Part shown: positions 1 through 8,167 of the stretch, piece after piece
How positions within the stretch are numbered: the stretch's first letter is position 1
Layout of the letters: the number at the start of each line of letters is the position of its first letter
Origin: Methylomicrobium sp.
GTDB lineage: Bacteria; Pseudomonadota; Gammaproteobacteria; Methylococcales; Methylomonadaceae
Assembly (NCBI GenBank): GCA_018333785.1
Contig: JAGXSU010000008.1
Span: forward strand, 1-64,000
Direction of reading: 5' to 3'
DNA length: 64,000 nucleotides
Program-made: the position numbers and the translations under genes
Notes under the pieces: model-generated
What the model saw: the letters and a program-made list of their open reading frames with translations, nothing else
What the model was told of the DNA's origin: nothing
Databases searched by the model: none

Positions 1-1
1 C

Positions 2-235
2 AACGTAGTCGGATACATCAAAGGCAAAAGTGCGATTTCAATAGCTCGGAACTTTAGGGGCAAGACCAAGAATTTCACAGGTGAAAATTTCTGGGCGCGG
101 GGTTATTTCGTATCAACAGTTGGCCTTGATGAAGAAATGGAGAGGAATTACATCCGCGAGCAAGAACGTGAAGAAGAACGTTACGAGCAACTGACGCTCT
201 TTGGGCAACCAAATCCGCCTTTAGGCGGTTCATGA
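2..235 (+). mobile_element. tnpA: IS200/IS605-type transposase TnpA, C-terminal part (left end outside window)
   Basis: Reading frame 2 is open from the window edge to a TGA at 233-235 and encodes about 77 residues. The pattern (VVGYIKGKSA, then FWARGYFVSTVG, then a YIREQ block) is that of the C-terminal half of Y1 HUH transposases of the IS200/IS605 group. The YxxxQ in the last helix matches the usual position of the catalytic tyrosine. The HUH metal site would lie upstream and is not visible, so I cannot say whether the gene is intact. The charged tail after the Tyr helix is common in this family. Two GC-rich hairpins follow at once, as expected for the right end of such an element. Confidence 0.85.
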
Positions 236-240
236 ACAAG

Positions 241-288
241 CCCCTTTGAGGGGCTAACAGATATAAGCCCCCGGCTTTGCCGGGGGTG
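241..288. mobile_element. Right-end hairpins of the IS200/IS605 element
   Basis: A CCCC-TTTGA-GGGG hairpin lies at 241-253. It is followed by an 8-bp perfect stem with a TTT loop (CCCCCGGC/GCCGGGGG) at 268-286. IS200/IS605 elements carry subterminal hairpins recognised by TnpA as single strands, and the position just after the transposase stop fits. The second hairpin could also act as a terminator, although no T-run follows. The exact cleavage site cannot be fixed from one copy. Confidence 0.6.
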
Positions 289-544
289 ATTTAACTGAAT
301 TGCAGAGTGTAAGTCTTGTAGATTCATAATTCTTGTAGCGCAAGCATAATGGCAGTTCGATTTTGAAAAATTTCAGCTTGTCAATTTAAGCAGGATTAAA
401 TGCAGATTGATTTTTTAGCAATGACAATCTGTGTGGCATTTAGCTTAATTAATGGCTGTTATTTAACATAGATTAATTAATAAATAATTGTGTGCCCCAT
501 GAATATCAAGTTTATAAGATTGAATAAAAGGGCTTATTTTTAAA

Positions 545-561
545 TTGGCATAGAATCTGTA
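545..561 (+). promoter_or_regulatory. Candidate sigma-54 promoter for the riboswitch/PEP-CTERM transcript
   Basis: TTGGCATAGAATCTGTA matches the -24/-12 consensus (YTGGCACG-N4-TTGCW), with GG at 547-548 and a G at the -12 position after exactly 10 nt. The usual C of the -12 GC is T here. Transcription would start near 570-575, just ahead of the predicted riboswitch. A similar site precedes the second PEP-CTERM gene at 4703-4720. No enhancer-binding site was identified. Confidence 0.45.
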
Positions 562-624
562 TGCGGCAGTATGTGTGATGGGTTTTGTTAGCCATTCCCT
601 GGAATGGTAAATTTCATGATCCAG

Positions 625-702
625 TTCGCATAGCCACACTCACCGCGAGGTGGGGCCGGAAAACCACGGTTCTTGGTGGATGCAAGAAGGCCGGGTTGCC
701 TC
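625..702 (+). promoter_or_regulatory. Candidate cyclic-di-GMP-I (GEMM) riboswitch
   Basis: The segment has the landmarks of the GEMM aptamer in order. A GCATAGCC block stands where GCAAACC is usual. A P1b-type hairpin CTCACC-GCGA-GGTGGG (640-653) has a GNRA tetraloop and is followed by GGCCGGAAAACCACGG, comparable to the consensus GGGACGCAAAGCCACGG. A second arm follows, then GGCCGGGTTGCC (689-700), the nearly invariant 3' block. It lies about 115 nt upstream of the PEP-CTERM start at 818, in the same direction. The 5' strand of the closing helix is weaker than usual. The short open frame across it is taken as spurious. Confidence 0.65.
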
Positions 703-817
703 CTGATAGCGATGATTGCTTAGTGATGGGGGTGTTCTGTTCGATGTCTTTGAGTCGGCAGCGCAAATATCACTGTTAATTTTAGCTTTTAACAGTAATA
801 AATAAAGAGGGTACATA

Positions 818-1630
818 ATGAATAAAATTTTAACGTCTTTTGTTGTTTTAACGAGTCTGCTGTTTGGCAGCCAAGCTTATGCGCATGTCGGTTACAGAAG
901 TCTGGATGTCAATAATCCCTTTACTGCTTCCGTAACTTCGGACTTCGGCTGGTACGAAGGAACTACACCCGATTTGGCCAACAGCCATGATTTGCGCTGG
1001 TTTTCCTTTACTGTGGCCGAAGACGGTAACTACGATATCAACGTTAAAGCATTAGGCGAGGGTGTTTTTAATAGCTCCAGCCGGACTGTTGCTGGTGAAG
1101 TTGATGCTAACCCGTTTACCTCTGTCGGCGCTTTAGATGTCGCGTTCAGTTTGTTCAGGGGGCTTGTCCCGGCTGGTTCGGTTGAGTCACTCACTCGGAC
1201 CGGAACTAATCCGGATGGTACGCCGATCTTAGGCGGATTTGTGGTTACCGGTCAGGGCATTACTACAGACGGAATTCAACACTCACCCTCGAGTCTTTTC
1301 GCAGGCGATAATACCTTAACCAATAGAGCCGGCTTAACCGGTACTATTACCTTTATGACTGCGGTTAATGAGAAGGGTGCCGGCATAACTGAATCGCTGA
1401 CTAACTATTTCTTTAACGCCGGCAGCTATTCGTTGCTGGTGGGTGGTGCTTCTCAAAAGCTGTTCGACACAGATGGAATTACCATTTTAAATGATGGCGC
1501 ATACGGCATTACTGCGAGTCTCACTCCCACTACTTTAAATGCTGTTCCCGTTCCTGCAGCCGTATGGATGTTCGGTAGCGCTATAGTAGGTCTTGTTGGC
1601 TTTGGTCGTCGTAAACAACTGGCGGTTTAA
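818..1630 (+). CDS. Exported PEP-CTERM (VPLPA-type) sorting-domain protein
   Basis: This 270-residue protein has a signal peptide (residues 1-22, cleavage after AYA). Its C-terminal tail (243-270) carries VPVPAAVW, then a hydrophobic helix, then GRRKQ. That is the layout of PEP-CTERM sorting signals, in the VPLPA variant frequent in methanotrophs; such tails are processed by an exosortase, which is not in this window. The body is Gly/Thr/Ser-rich with no domain I can name. A GAGGG ribosome site lies about 9 nt before the ATG. The gene sits behind the candidate sigma-54 promoter and GEMM riboswitch and ends before a strong terminator, so it looks monocistronic and possibly c-di-GMP-controlled. 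A surface or matrix role is inference. Confidence 0.85.
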   Translation: MNKILTSFVVLTSLLFGSQAYAHVGYRSLDVNNPFTASVTSDFGWYEGTTPDLANSHDLRWFSFTVAEDGNYDINVKALGEGVFNSSSRTVAGEVDANPFTSVGALDVAFSLFRGLVPAGSVESLTRTGTNPDGTPILGGFVVTGQGITTDGIQHSPSSLFAGDNTLTNRAGLTGTITFMTAVNEKGAGITESLTNYFFNAGSYSLLVGGASQKLFDTDGITILNDGAYGITASLTPTTLNAVPVPAAVWMFGSAIVGLVGFGRRKQLAV

Positions 1631-1732
1631 TTTTATAGATGGACAGGTACTCATGGATTGATTCTCCTTAGATTAAGGACAGGAAAGGCGAGAACCGGTA
1701 AAGGAAGCCCGTAGCATGGATGCTGGATAGTC

Positions 1733-1774
1733 ACCCCCGATATGCAAATGGAAAGCGTGTCGGGGGTTTTTTAT
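1733..1774 (+). terminator. Rho-independent terminator after the PEP-CTERM gene
   Basis: ACCCCCGA (1733-1740) pairs with TCGGGGGT (1760-1767). The stem can extend inward by G-U pairs, and a run of T follows. It closes the transcript of the 818-1630 gene. Confidence 0.85.
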
Positions 1775-1817
1775 GAGAGTATTTTAAGCCTCATTTTCAT
1801 CTTTCTTGTAATTTAAC

Positions 1818-3395
1818 ATGAAAAAAACATCTCCAAAGCCATCTCTCAAAAGCACCTCGAATTTGCAAGCACCTGCTTCTTTTAACAAGTTCTGGCTTTT
1901 TTTCACCGTAACGCTAAGCGGCGGAAGCGTAATGATACTGGAGTTGCTGGGTACGCGTATCATTGCGCCCTACTATGGGGTTAGTCTCTATGTCTGGTCT
2001 TCATTGATTGCTGTGACTATGATAGCGTTAGCTCTAGGCTACTACTTGGGTGGTTTTCTGGCGGACCGTTATACAAAATTTCGCCTGGCTCATATTTTTA
2101 TGCTGGCTTCAGTGGCGATTGTGCTGATTCCTTTTGTCAGCGGCCCGATTATGCAATTAACCAATCCGCTGGGTATTCGAGGTGGCGCATTTTTGAGTGC
2201 TTTGTTACTTTTTACGGTGCCTTTGACGGCATTGGCCATGGTCGGGCCCTTTGTGATTAAGCTGGCTACTCATGATTTACAAGGCGTCGGTAGGGTGGCA
2301 GGTTCGGTTTACGCTGTCAGCACCATTGGTAGCGTGATAGCAACATTGCTATTGGGTTTTTATTTGCTGCCTATGCTGGGTAGCCGGAGTATCATTTTTT
2401 CATTGAGCATAATGCTGTTGCTGTTGGCTCTGACTTTGATGTTGCTGGATAAAACCAGTTTTAGGCAGGCCTCTTCCAGTTTACCCTTGTGGCTGGTTGC
2501 AATCCTGGTTGGCTTGCTGAGTTTCAATGGCTATGCCAAACCTCATGCGTTAGGTGGGGGATTTGAAGTTCAACATGAAGAAGAGAGCGTTTATGGCTGG
2601 GTGCGTGTCGTTGACGATTTGCGAAACGATAACCGGTTGTTACTTTCTGATGCCTCTGTGCTTAGCGCTATAAGCCTGAAAACAGGAAAAAGTCTGCTCA
2701 GTTATCAAGCTGTACTGGGAGGCCTGCCTTTATTTCGACCCGGCGCTAAATCGGCTTTGTTAATCGGGCTAGGGGGTGGGCATGTCGCGCTCGATCTTAA
2801 AGCTAAAGGTTTGGCAACCGATACCATTGAAATAGACCCGGCGGTTGCTGAGGCCTCGCTTCATTATTTTCACTTCAAACCTACCGGCGATTTCATCGTC
2901 GGCGATGCTCGCTACGAAATCAAAAAATTGCATAAAAACTACGATTTTATCATTCACGATTGCTTTACCGGCGGTTCGGAGCCGACACATCTCTTGACGG
3001 TAGAAATGCTGAGCGAACTACGAAGCTTATTAACAGCGAGAGGTGTGCTAGCCTTAAATTACGTCGGATTTACCGAGGGTGAGGGAACTGCTGCGGTTGC
3101 CTCGGTCTATAAAACGTTGAGAGCCGTTTTGCCGAATGTCAGTGTGTTTATCACTGAAAAAGAAGAGTTTACCGATTTTATCTTTCTGGCTTCTAATCAA
3201 CCGGTGGTTCTGGACAGTGCTGATTCCGATCCGCGTGTGAAGTGGTTGCTTGATCATCAGTATGTCATCGATTATGCGGACGGCATACTGATTACCGACG
3301 ATTTTAATCCTATGGAAAGCATGCAAGTACGCAAATCCGAAGCCTATCGTAAAATCTTTATGCAGCGGATTGACCCAGAACTACTGGTTCTTTAA
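1818..3395 (+). CDS. Membrane-embedded spermidine-synthase-like protein (fused MFS/spermidine synthase family)
   Basis: The 525-residue protein has about seven predicted transmembrane segments in residues 25-245, including the GRIIAP-like block (GTRIIAPYYG) typical of the fused family. A soluble class I methyltransferase/aminopropyltransferase fold follows. The nucleotide loop LIGLGGGH is near residue 315, an acidic strand end (EIDP) near 338, and VGDARYEI near 360. The catalytic-site motif of true spermidine synthases (D-S/T-D-P) is replaced by HDCFTGG near 381. The fold is therefore clear, but aminopropyl transfer to putrescine is not assured; the relatives are mostly uncharacterised. No partner gene such as SAM decarboxylase lies nearby. 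The gene stands alone after a terminator. Confidence 0.85.
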   Translation: MKKTSPKPSLKSTSNLQAPASFNKFWLFFTVTLSGGSVMILELLGTRIIAPYYGVSLYVWSSLIAVTMIALALGYYLGGFLADRYTKFRLAHIFMLASVAIVLIPFVSGPIMQLTNPLGIRGGAFLSALLLFTVPLTALAMVGPFVIKLATHDLQGVGRVAGSVYAVSTIGSVIATLLLGFYLLPMLGSRSIIFSLSIMLLLLALTLMLLDKTSFRQASSSLPLWLVAILVGLLSFNGYAKPHALGGGFEVQHEEESVYGWVRVVDDLRNDNRLLLSDASVLSAISLKTGKSLLSYQAVLGGLPLFRPGAKSALLIGLGGGHVALDLKAKGLATDTIEIDPAVAEASLHYFHFKPTGDFIVGDARYEIKKLHKNYDFIIHDCFTGGSEPTHLLTVEMLSELRSLLTARGVLALNYVGFTEGEGTAAVASVYKTLRAVLPNVSVFITEKEEFTDFIFLASNQPVVLDSADSDPRVKWLLDHQYVIDYADGILITDDFNPMESMQVRKSEAYRKIFMQRIDPELLVL

Positions 3396-3439
3396 GGTTT
3401 TTTTCCGATTGGGTGGGTGTGCCGCTACCTTGAATTCGC

Positions 3440-4351
3440 TCAAGTAATTAAAGAACCACCTTGACGTCCTAAAACGTCAGTCCAAAGGTACGGCAAGCCC
3501 AGTTTTTCAAGCCAATCCGGGCCTTGTTCCGATTTAAGCATGGCAATGGTCGAGGCGCTACCCGCAATGACGCAATGTTCACTGATCACGGTTACCGAAG
3601 TCAAGTGCTGGACAGGCCAGCCTGTTTTGGGATTGAGAACATGGCTATAACGCTTGCCTTCAATGACAATGCAGCGTTCGTAATCGCCGCTACTGGCAAT
3701 CGCTCCTTGATGTAAGGCAAGGCTTTTCAATAAGGCCTGCCTATTGCGTGGATGAGCAATTCCTACACGCCACGGCTCGTTGTCAGGTCGAGGTCCAATG
3801 ATTTTGACATCTCCACCGAGATTGACGAGGCCATGCCTGCCTCCGGCTTGTCGGCAGAGTGTCACAACGCGATCGGCTGCGTATTCTTTGACGATACCTC
3901 CAAAATCGAGCTCCATACCCGGCGATGAAAAAACCAGATCAGGTGGCGACCAATTCACTTTATCCCAGCCGATCCGCTCCAATAGAGAAGTAATCATTTC
4001 CGGCTCGGGTAAGCGGGTCTGCTCAAAACGCCAGGCTTTACGCAAAATCCCTGAGCTGATATCAAACAAACCGCCGCTTTGGAGGTAACAAGCGTTAGCG
4101 TACTCGATCAGTCCGGCTGTTTCAGTGTCCAGTGTAATTCGGCCGCCATTATATGCAACCCGGTTAATGTCAGACAACAAGCTGTCTTCGCGGTAGCGTG
4201 AATATTTTTGCTCCAGGCGCTGTACGTCAGCGATAGCCAATTCGGCTATTTTCCGGGCAGAGTTGCTGTCGGTAGTAAATAACTGAATCTGACAAGGCGA
4301 GCCCATTGCTTTAAAGTTGAAATTAAAATGCTGCAGCTTTTTGGAGTTCAA
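3440..4351 (-). CDS. apbE: FAD:protein FMN transferase (ApbE family)
   Basis: The 303-residue protein matches ApbE flavin transferases, which attach FMN through a phosphoester bond to Thr/Ser of target proteins in the cell envelope. Visible family blocks are SRYREDSLLSDIN (about 50-63), the flavin-site signature DFGGIVKEYAADRV (149-162), VNLGGDV (176-182) and HVLNPKTG (237-244). Two oddities stand out. There is no signal peptide or lipobox, whereas many ApbE proteins are exported. The C-terminal AD-x-x-x-T block that supplies metal ligands reads AGSAST, so the usual Asp appears to be Gly. Either this is a divergent subfamily or catalysis is altered. DUF3570, DUF4266 and TlpA-like genes lie within 7 kb and often travel with ApbE in proteobacteria. 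Confidence 0.88.
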   Translation of the reverse strand: MNSKKLQHFNFNFKAMGSPCQIQLFTTDSNSARKIAELAIADVQRLEQKYSRYREDSLLSDINRVAYNGGRITLDTETAGLIEYANACYLQSGGLFDISSGILRKAWRFEQTRLPEPEMITSLLERIGWDKVNWSPPDLVFSSPGMELDFGGIVKEYAADRVVTLCRQAGGRHGLVNLGGDVKIIGPRPDNEPWRVGIAHPRNRQALLKSLALHQGAIASSGDYERCIVIEGKRYSHVLNPKTGWPVQHLTSVTVISEHCVIAGSASTIAMLKSEQGPDWLEKLGLPYLWTDVLGRQGGSLIT

Positions 4352-4702
4352 GGTGTGAAATTGAGCAATAGATTTTGAAATTCGAGTTGCATGAAATCAG
4401 GTAGGGTTTTTCAAAAAGAGTAAGTCAATACGGTATGGATATCAAGAGCTCAAGGTGGTGTTCTATTAGAAATTCCTGTCCCGGCAAAGGCAGGAGTGCT
4501 ATCCGAGGCGCGCTTAAATAAAGCTAATTAATTAAACTATGTTATTTAAAATAATTAAACTATGTCATATAAAGCAAAATATAAATTTCAATGTTCTAGT
4601 CTCAGGTTTTCGAACTTGTGCCTGTGTATTGTCTTAGTGATTAAGGGTCGTTAAGAGGCTTTAATAGGGGTCTTGATACTATTTTTGGATGAATGGATTT
4701 AT
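4352..4702. other. AT-rich intergenic region without a gene
   Basis: This stretch between the divergent apbE and second PEP-CTERM gene holds no plausible coding sequence. Near 4530-4575 there is an imperfect tandem duplication of an AATTAAACTATGTTAT-type unit. The 4475-4505 part carries a short GC-rich palindrome-like segment. I see no convincing riboswitch here. Confidence 0.5.
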
Positions 4703-4720
4703 TTGGCTTGGTCTGTGCTA
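4703..4720 (+). promoter_or_regulatory. Candidate sigma-54 promoter upstream of second PEP-CTERM gene
   Basis: TTGGCTTGGTCTGTGCTA has GG (4705-4706) and GC (4717-4718) separated by exactly 10 nt, the strict -24/-12 spacing of sigma-54 promoters. The -12 block GTGCTA is close to TTGCTA. The predicted start, near 4730, leaves about 50 nt of leader before the ATG at 4783. Confidence 0.55.
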
Positions 4721-4782
4721 GTTTTTTGACGATACTAAGCGGGTAAAGTTTTAGGTTTTTTACTTTAATCTTTGGAGATGAA

Positions 4783-5499
4783 ATGAAAATAAAAGAATTT
4801 GCAGTAGCAACTATTTTAGGGTTGTCGATGGGATCGGCTCAGGCGAATTTGTTAGAGTTTAATGGTACTTATGAAAGTGATGAGGATTTAGATCTTTATC
4901 ATTTTGATCTGTTGAGTGATGGACAGGTAAAAATATGGAGTGACACTTTAACTAATGGGTTGGACTCAAAGCTTACACTGTTCAAGAAAAACCAGGATAC
5001 CGGTGCTTATGAATGGAAATCCGGAATTGGAGGCTATGAAATACTGAATGCAAGGGAAGACCGGAATGCTAATGGAGTAACTTTATCAGGTGTCAATGAA
5101 TTCAATGTACCCCTGAAAAATGGTTGGGTGTTAAATGATCCGGATAAACTGGGCCTATCAGATGCAGGTGGTCTCCTCAATCTCACAATAGGATCTTATT
5201 TACTGGTCCACACCGGTTTTTTCGATATGTTTGTAGGTGAGGCTGAAGGACGCGACGGTACTTTTGACGAAGGCTTTGTAGACATGTGGTCTGATTTTGG
5301 TTTTGAAGAGTCCAATTCTCGCTGGAGTACTTTCGAATTTCGCACCAGTGATGCGCCGCATGCCTACAATGTATTTGTGGATGGCGATGTAGCTGCTGTG
5401 TCGGCTGTGCCTGTCCCCGGCGCGGTCTGGTTGATGGGTTCTGCTATTGCGGGTTTGACAATGGCTGCGCGTAGAAAAAAAGCGGCCATTGCGGCTTGA
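4783..5499 (+). CDS. Exported PEP-CTERM protein, DVUA0089-like pre-peptidase fold
   Basis: The 238-residue protein has a signal peptide (1-21, ending SAQA). Its N-terminal half resembles the DVUA0089/PPC-like beta-sandwich seen in secreted surface proteins (DLDLYHFDLLSDGQVKIWSDT, SKLTLF). The C-terminal sorting tail (209-238) reads VPVPGAVWL, a hydrophobic helix, then AARRKK. A GGAG ribosome site precedes the ATG. A sigma-54-type promoter lies upstream, as for the first PEP-CTERM gene, which hints at shared control. The next gene follows after 49 nt on the same strand. The function is unknown; surface or extracellular matrix placement is inferred from the sorting tail. Confidence 0.82.
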   Translation: MKIKEFAVATILGLSMGSAQANLLEFNGTYESDEDLDLYHFDLLSDGQVKIWSDTLTNGLDSKLTLFKKNQDTGAYEWKSGIGGYEILNAREDRNANGVTLSGVNEFNVPLKNGWVLNDPDKLGLSDAGGLLNLTIGSYLLVHTGFFDMFVGEAEGRDGTFDEGFVDMWSDFGFEESNSRWSTFEFRTSDAPHAYNVFVDGDVAAVSAVPVPGAVWLMGSAIAGLTMAARRKKAAIAA

Positions 5500-5548
5500 T
5501 TAAAGAGCACATTACGATCGCTTTAGTCACACTCCAGTCGATTTAACC

Positions 5549-6427
5549 ATGTTCATCAGTGGGCTTGGACATTTTAATTTCAGCCATTCTTCTCTTACTT
5601 GTTTTAGTATCGGTCAAGGGAAAGTTTGGCTGATATTTTTTTTGTGCGTTTTAATTTATTCGGCTTCTGCTTTGGCTAACGGGCAGACAAATCAGCAAGC
5701 GCCGGTTCGTTTGATGCGGACGGGTGCTGTCAACGCTGACTGGCAACTGCAGGTTAACGATGCGCCCCTCTTTCTAGCTTTACAGGAGATACAGAGGGTG
5801 AGTGGTTTGCGTATACATTATTCGGTGTTGCCTGAACAAGCGGTCAGCGCTACCTGTGTGAGCGACGAATTAACCCAGGTTTTGAAGTGCTTACTGGGCG
5901 CTTCGGTCAATCTGGTCTTTAGTGGATCGGGCGCTGCCTCTGACCCAACGTCGATAGGAGAAGTGTGGGTGTTGGGTAGCTCGTTAAATACACAGCGGTC
6001 GGCTGTTGACTGCAAACCACCTGGCTTGTCAGATACCGTGGCAACGGAAACCGGCCAGGGCGGCACTATTGACCGTTTACTGTTGGAGGTCAATGCTGAC
6101 GATACACGACAACGCGCAGATGCTCTTTTTGATCTGGCCAAACAGACCGAAGCGGATTCTGAAGAAGTGGATGCTCTGTTATTGAAGGGTTTGCACGACC
6201 CTTCCGCAATGGTACGAGGCCAGGCATTATCAGGCTGGGCGGAACGCCACGGGGATGGAGCATTACCGGAATTGCAACAGGCTATGCTGGACAGCGACAG
6301 TTCTGTGCGTTTGCAGGCCGTTGAATTGACGGATAATCCGCTGATGTTAAAAAATGCCCTGCAGGATGCCGATGCATTGGTTAGGCAACTGGCCGAGGCC
6401 AAGTTACAGGCGCTTAGTCCAAGATAA
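5549..6427 (+). CDS. Exported protein with STN-like domain and C-terminal HEAT repeats
   Basis: The 292-residue protein starts with a long n-region and a hydrophobic stretch (about 27-44) ending ASALANG, which fits a signal peptide. Residues about 70-125 (LQVNDAPLFLALQEIQ, then SGLRIHYSV, then a Cys pair) look like a secretin/TonB short N-terminal (STN) domain. The remainder (about 170-292) has degenerate alpha-helical HEAT-type repeats (ALFDLAKQTE, LLKGLHDPSAMVRGQAL, AMLDSDSSVRLQAV). It lies 49 nt after the PEP-CTERM gene and is probably cotranscribed with it. A periplasmic adaptor or scaffold role is plausible but unproven. No Shine-Dalgarno is obvious. Confidence 0.7.
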   Translation: MFISGLGHFNFSHSSLTCFSIGQGKVWLIFFLCVLIYSASALANGQTNQQAPVRLMRTGAVNADWQLQVNDAPLFLALQEIQRVSGLRIHYSVLPEQAVSATCVSDELTQVLKCLLGASVNLVFSGSGAASDPTSIGEVWVLGSSLNTQRSAVDCKPPGLSDTVATETGQGGTIDRLLLEVNADDTRQRADALFDLAKQTEADSEEVDALLLKGLHDPSAMVRGQALSGWAERHGDGALPELQQAMLDSDSSVRLQAVELTDNPLMLKNALQDADALVRQLAEAKLQALSPR

Positions 6428-6596
6428 AAGGGTGTTGGCGTTTCACAGAGGTATGCGCAGTTCAGTTTGCATTTGGTGAAAGCCAACCTGATGTTTCAAG
6501 GGCTTTGTGCTTTGGCATTAATTGTTGGGTCGCAAAAAGTTTGTAACCCAACCGAAGATTAAAAAACAATCAACTTTTTATAGAGTTTTAAACTCA

Positions 6597-6634
6597 TTGA
6601 CACAGAACACCTAGCTAATTAATTTATAACGGAG
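6597..6634 (+). promoter_or_regulatory. Candidate sigma-70 promoter and strong RBS for the 6642 gene
   Basis: TTGACA at 6597-6602 is a perfect -35. A TAATTT at 6620-6625 lies at 17-bp spacing and is only a fair -10. ACGGAG at 6629-6634 is a good ribosome site 7 nt before the ATG. If the promoter is used, the leader is extremely short. Confidence 0.35.
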
Positions 6635-6641
6635 TAAATGC

Positions 6642-7079
6642 ATGACCCTCAAAACAAAATTAACACTACTATTAACGGTATTTACACTGGGTGCGGTAGG
6701 TCCTGCAGCGGCGCACTCGATTAATAATAAAACTTTACGTCCTGCCTTTGGCGCTTCAGCAACCGATATTTGGCAAGCCACTTGCGGTGCCGGCAGTAGC
6801 CACATGTTTGCGCAGATCAGGGATCAGTCAGCTGATAATAACCTTGTTTCTTTGGTTGTCGTATCAGGCGTTAGGGGAGCCACGACCACTGATTTAACAG
6901 GTGGAGACCCAACATACAGCCCCGGTATTTCCGTCAATGCAGGCAATGCTACCTACACGATGTTGGTCAATCACACACGGACAGGCGGTCAGGCCTATAG
7001 CATTGAATACCACTGCGAAAACGCCTCAGGCGGACACACTGAAACGACCACACCAACTGCTGAATCGCAAAACAATTAG
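6642..7079 (+). CDS. Small exported protein of unknown function
   Basis: This 145-residue protein has a clear signal peptide (1-24, ending PAAA). The mature part is Gly/Thr/Ser-rich with only two cysteines (C48 and one near 125), which could form a disulfide. The C-terminus is hydrophilic and low-complexity (GGHTETTTPTAESQNN). I do not recognise a domain. It has its own strong ribosome site. Its neighbours are exported or envelope proteins, including the TlpA-like thioredoxin downstream, which could act on its cysteines; that link is speculation. Confidence 0.75.
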   Translation: MTLKTKLTLLLTVFTLGAVGPAAAHSINNKTLRPAFGASATDIWQATCGAGSSHMFAQIRDQSADNNLVSLVVVSGVRGATTTDLTGGDPTYSPGISVNAGNATYTMLVNHTRTGGQAYSIEYHCENASGGHTETTTPTAESQNN

Positions 7080-7248
7080 ACGCGGTCATAAAGCCTTGAG
7101 ACTTTACTATAAGGTATAACAGATGATCGTGGTTTCTTTTCTGATGATTATCGGTTGTTAGGAGCATTGACTAAGTGGTCACTTACCTTACGGTTAAGGT
7201 CTCAGTTATTTGATTAATGAATCCGCTATTTCTCTCGAACAAATTGCT

Positions 7249-7752
7249 ATGAAATTGTACAAAACACTTTGGGTGGTCCTCTTAAGCTTGAATATGGGAC
7301 AAGTCTTGGCCTTGGATGAAGGTATCGAGGTGCCGGATTGCGTGATGAAATCATTTGACGCATCAGATGCACAGGTTGATCTTAAAGACCTGCGCGGAAA
7401 AGTAGTGTATGTCGATTTTTGGGCTTCCTGGTGCGGTCCTTGTGCTAAATCGTTTCCATTTATGAATCAATTACACCGAAACCTAAAAGAGCGCGGTCTG
7501 GAGGTTGTGGCCGTTAATGTGGACGAGCAGATAGCGGATGCAGAAGATTTTTTAAGCAAGCAGCCCGCCGAATTTCGTATTGCATTAGACAGCCAGCAGG
7601 CCTGTGCTAAAACGTTTGATGTGCAGGCCATGCCGTCTACTTATTTGGTCGATCGTAAAGGCGTAATACGCCATGTTCACATGGGATTTCGCGCCACGGA
7701 TACCGATAATCTGCAGAGTCAGGTAGATCAGTTGTTATCGGAAACGCCCTAA
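7249..7752 (+). CDS. TlpA/ResA-like periplasmic thioredoxin
   Basis: The protein is 167 residues from the chosen ATG. Residues 1-21 form a signal peptide, so the protein acts outside the cytoplasm. The active site is WCGPC (61-65), preceded by VVYVDFWAS, with the cis-Pro loop MPSTYLV. This is the AhpC-TSA/TlpA fold that reduces or isomerises disulfides on exported proteins and cytochromes. A TTG start at 7210 would add 13 residues before the signal peptide and is less likely, though a better ribosome site lies in front of it. DUF4266 and DUF3570 genes follow downstream, an association seen with TlpA-like proteins and ApbE elsewhere. Confidence 0.88.
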   Translation: MKLYKTLWVVLLSLNMGQVLALDEGIEVPDCVMKSFDASDAQVDLKDLRGKVVYVDFWASWCGPCAKSFPFMNQLHRNLKERGLEVVAVNVDEQIADAEDFLSKQPAEFRIALDSQQACAKTFDVQAMPSTYLVDRKGVIRHVHMGFRATDTDNLQSQVDQLLSETP

Positions 7753-7780
7753 TTCTACTTTGTGAGATTAGTAGAAAGAC

Positions 7781-7899
7781 TGTCATACCCGCCTGGAAGC
7801 GGGTATCCAGTGCCATGGATGGCGAGCTTAGAACCTTCCATGGTGCCTGGATTCGCTTCGCGGTCTGACGGCTCCGGCAATCCATGCCGGAATGACGAC
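7781..7899. repeat. Dispersed intergenic repeat, copy 1 (MITE-like)
   Basis: A 119-bp palindrome-rich segment begins TGTCATACCCGC and ends CCGGAATGACGA, giving imperfect terminal inverted repeats. It contains CCATGGATGGCG and TGGATTCGCTTCGCGG. Related segments lie at 14624-14706, 19762-19890, 34452-34480, 42535-42615 and 63906-64000. It is non-coding and always intergenic. Confidence 0.7.
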
Positions 7900-8167
7900 C
7901 TTCGGTTATGTGAAACTGGAATTTAGTATTTTCATATAAAATTGCTGCGTCGGTCTGATGCTCTCATGGGGGCGGTAATGACTTTGCTAAATTAATAGGA
8001 CAATGGGTTTCTATCCCGGGCTAATGTAACTTTCATACCTGCAGAAACTGACGTAAAATGCCGCCTCTATTCAGTGGCTTAGGTTTAATAGCACTAAAGC
8101 CGAGCTCACTACTGATTTATTAACAGCATCCAAATCGACTGGATGGCATTTTGAATGATATCGCGCT

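Noticed and set aside
585-779. 64-codon open frame upstream of the first PEP-CTERM gene
   Set aside because: It lies exactly over the predicted c-di-GMP riboswitch, has no ribosome site and no protein-like sequence; the RNA structure explains the conservation.
1818-3395. Calling this a bona fide spermidine synthase (speE)
   Set aside because: The catalytic D-S/T-D-P motif is replaced and no polyamine gene is adjacent; only the family assignment is supported.
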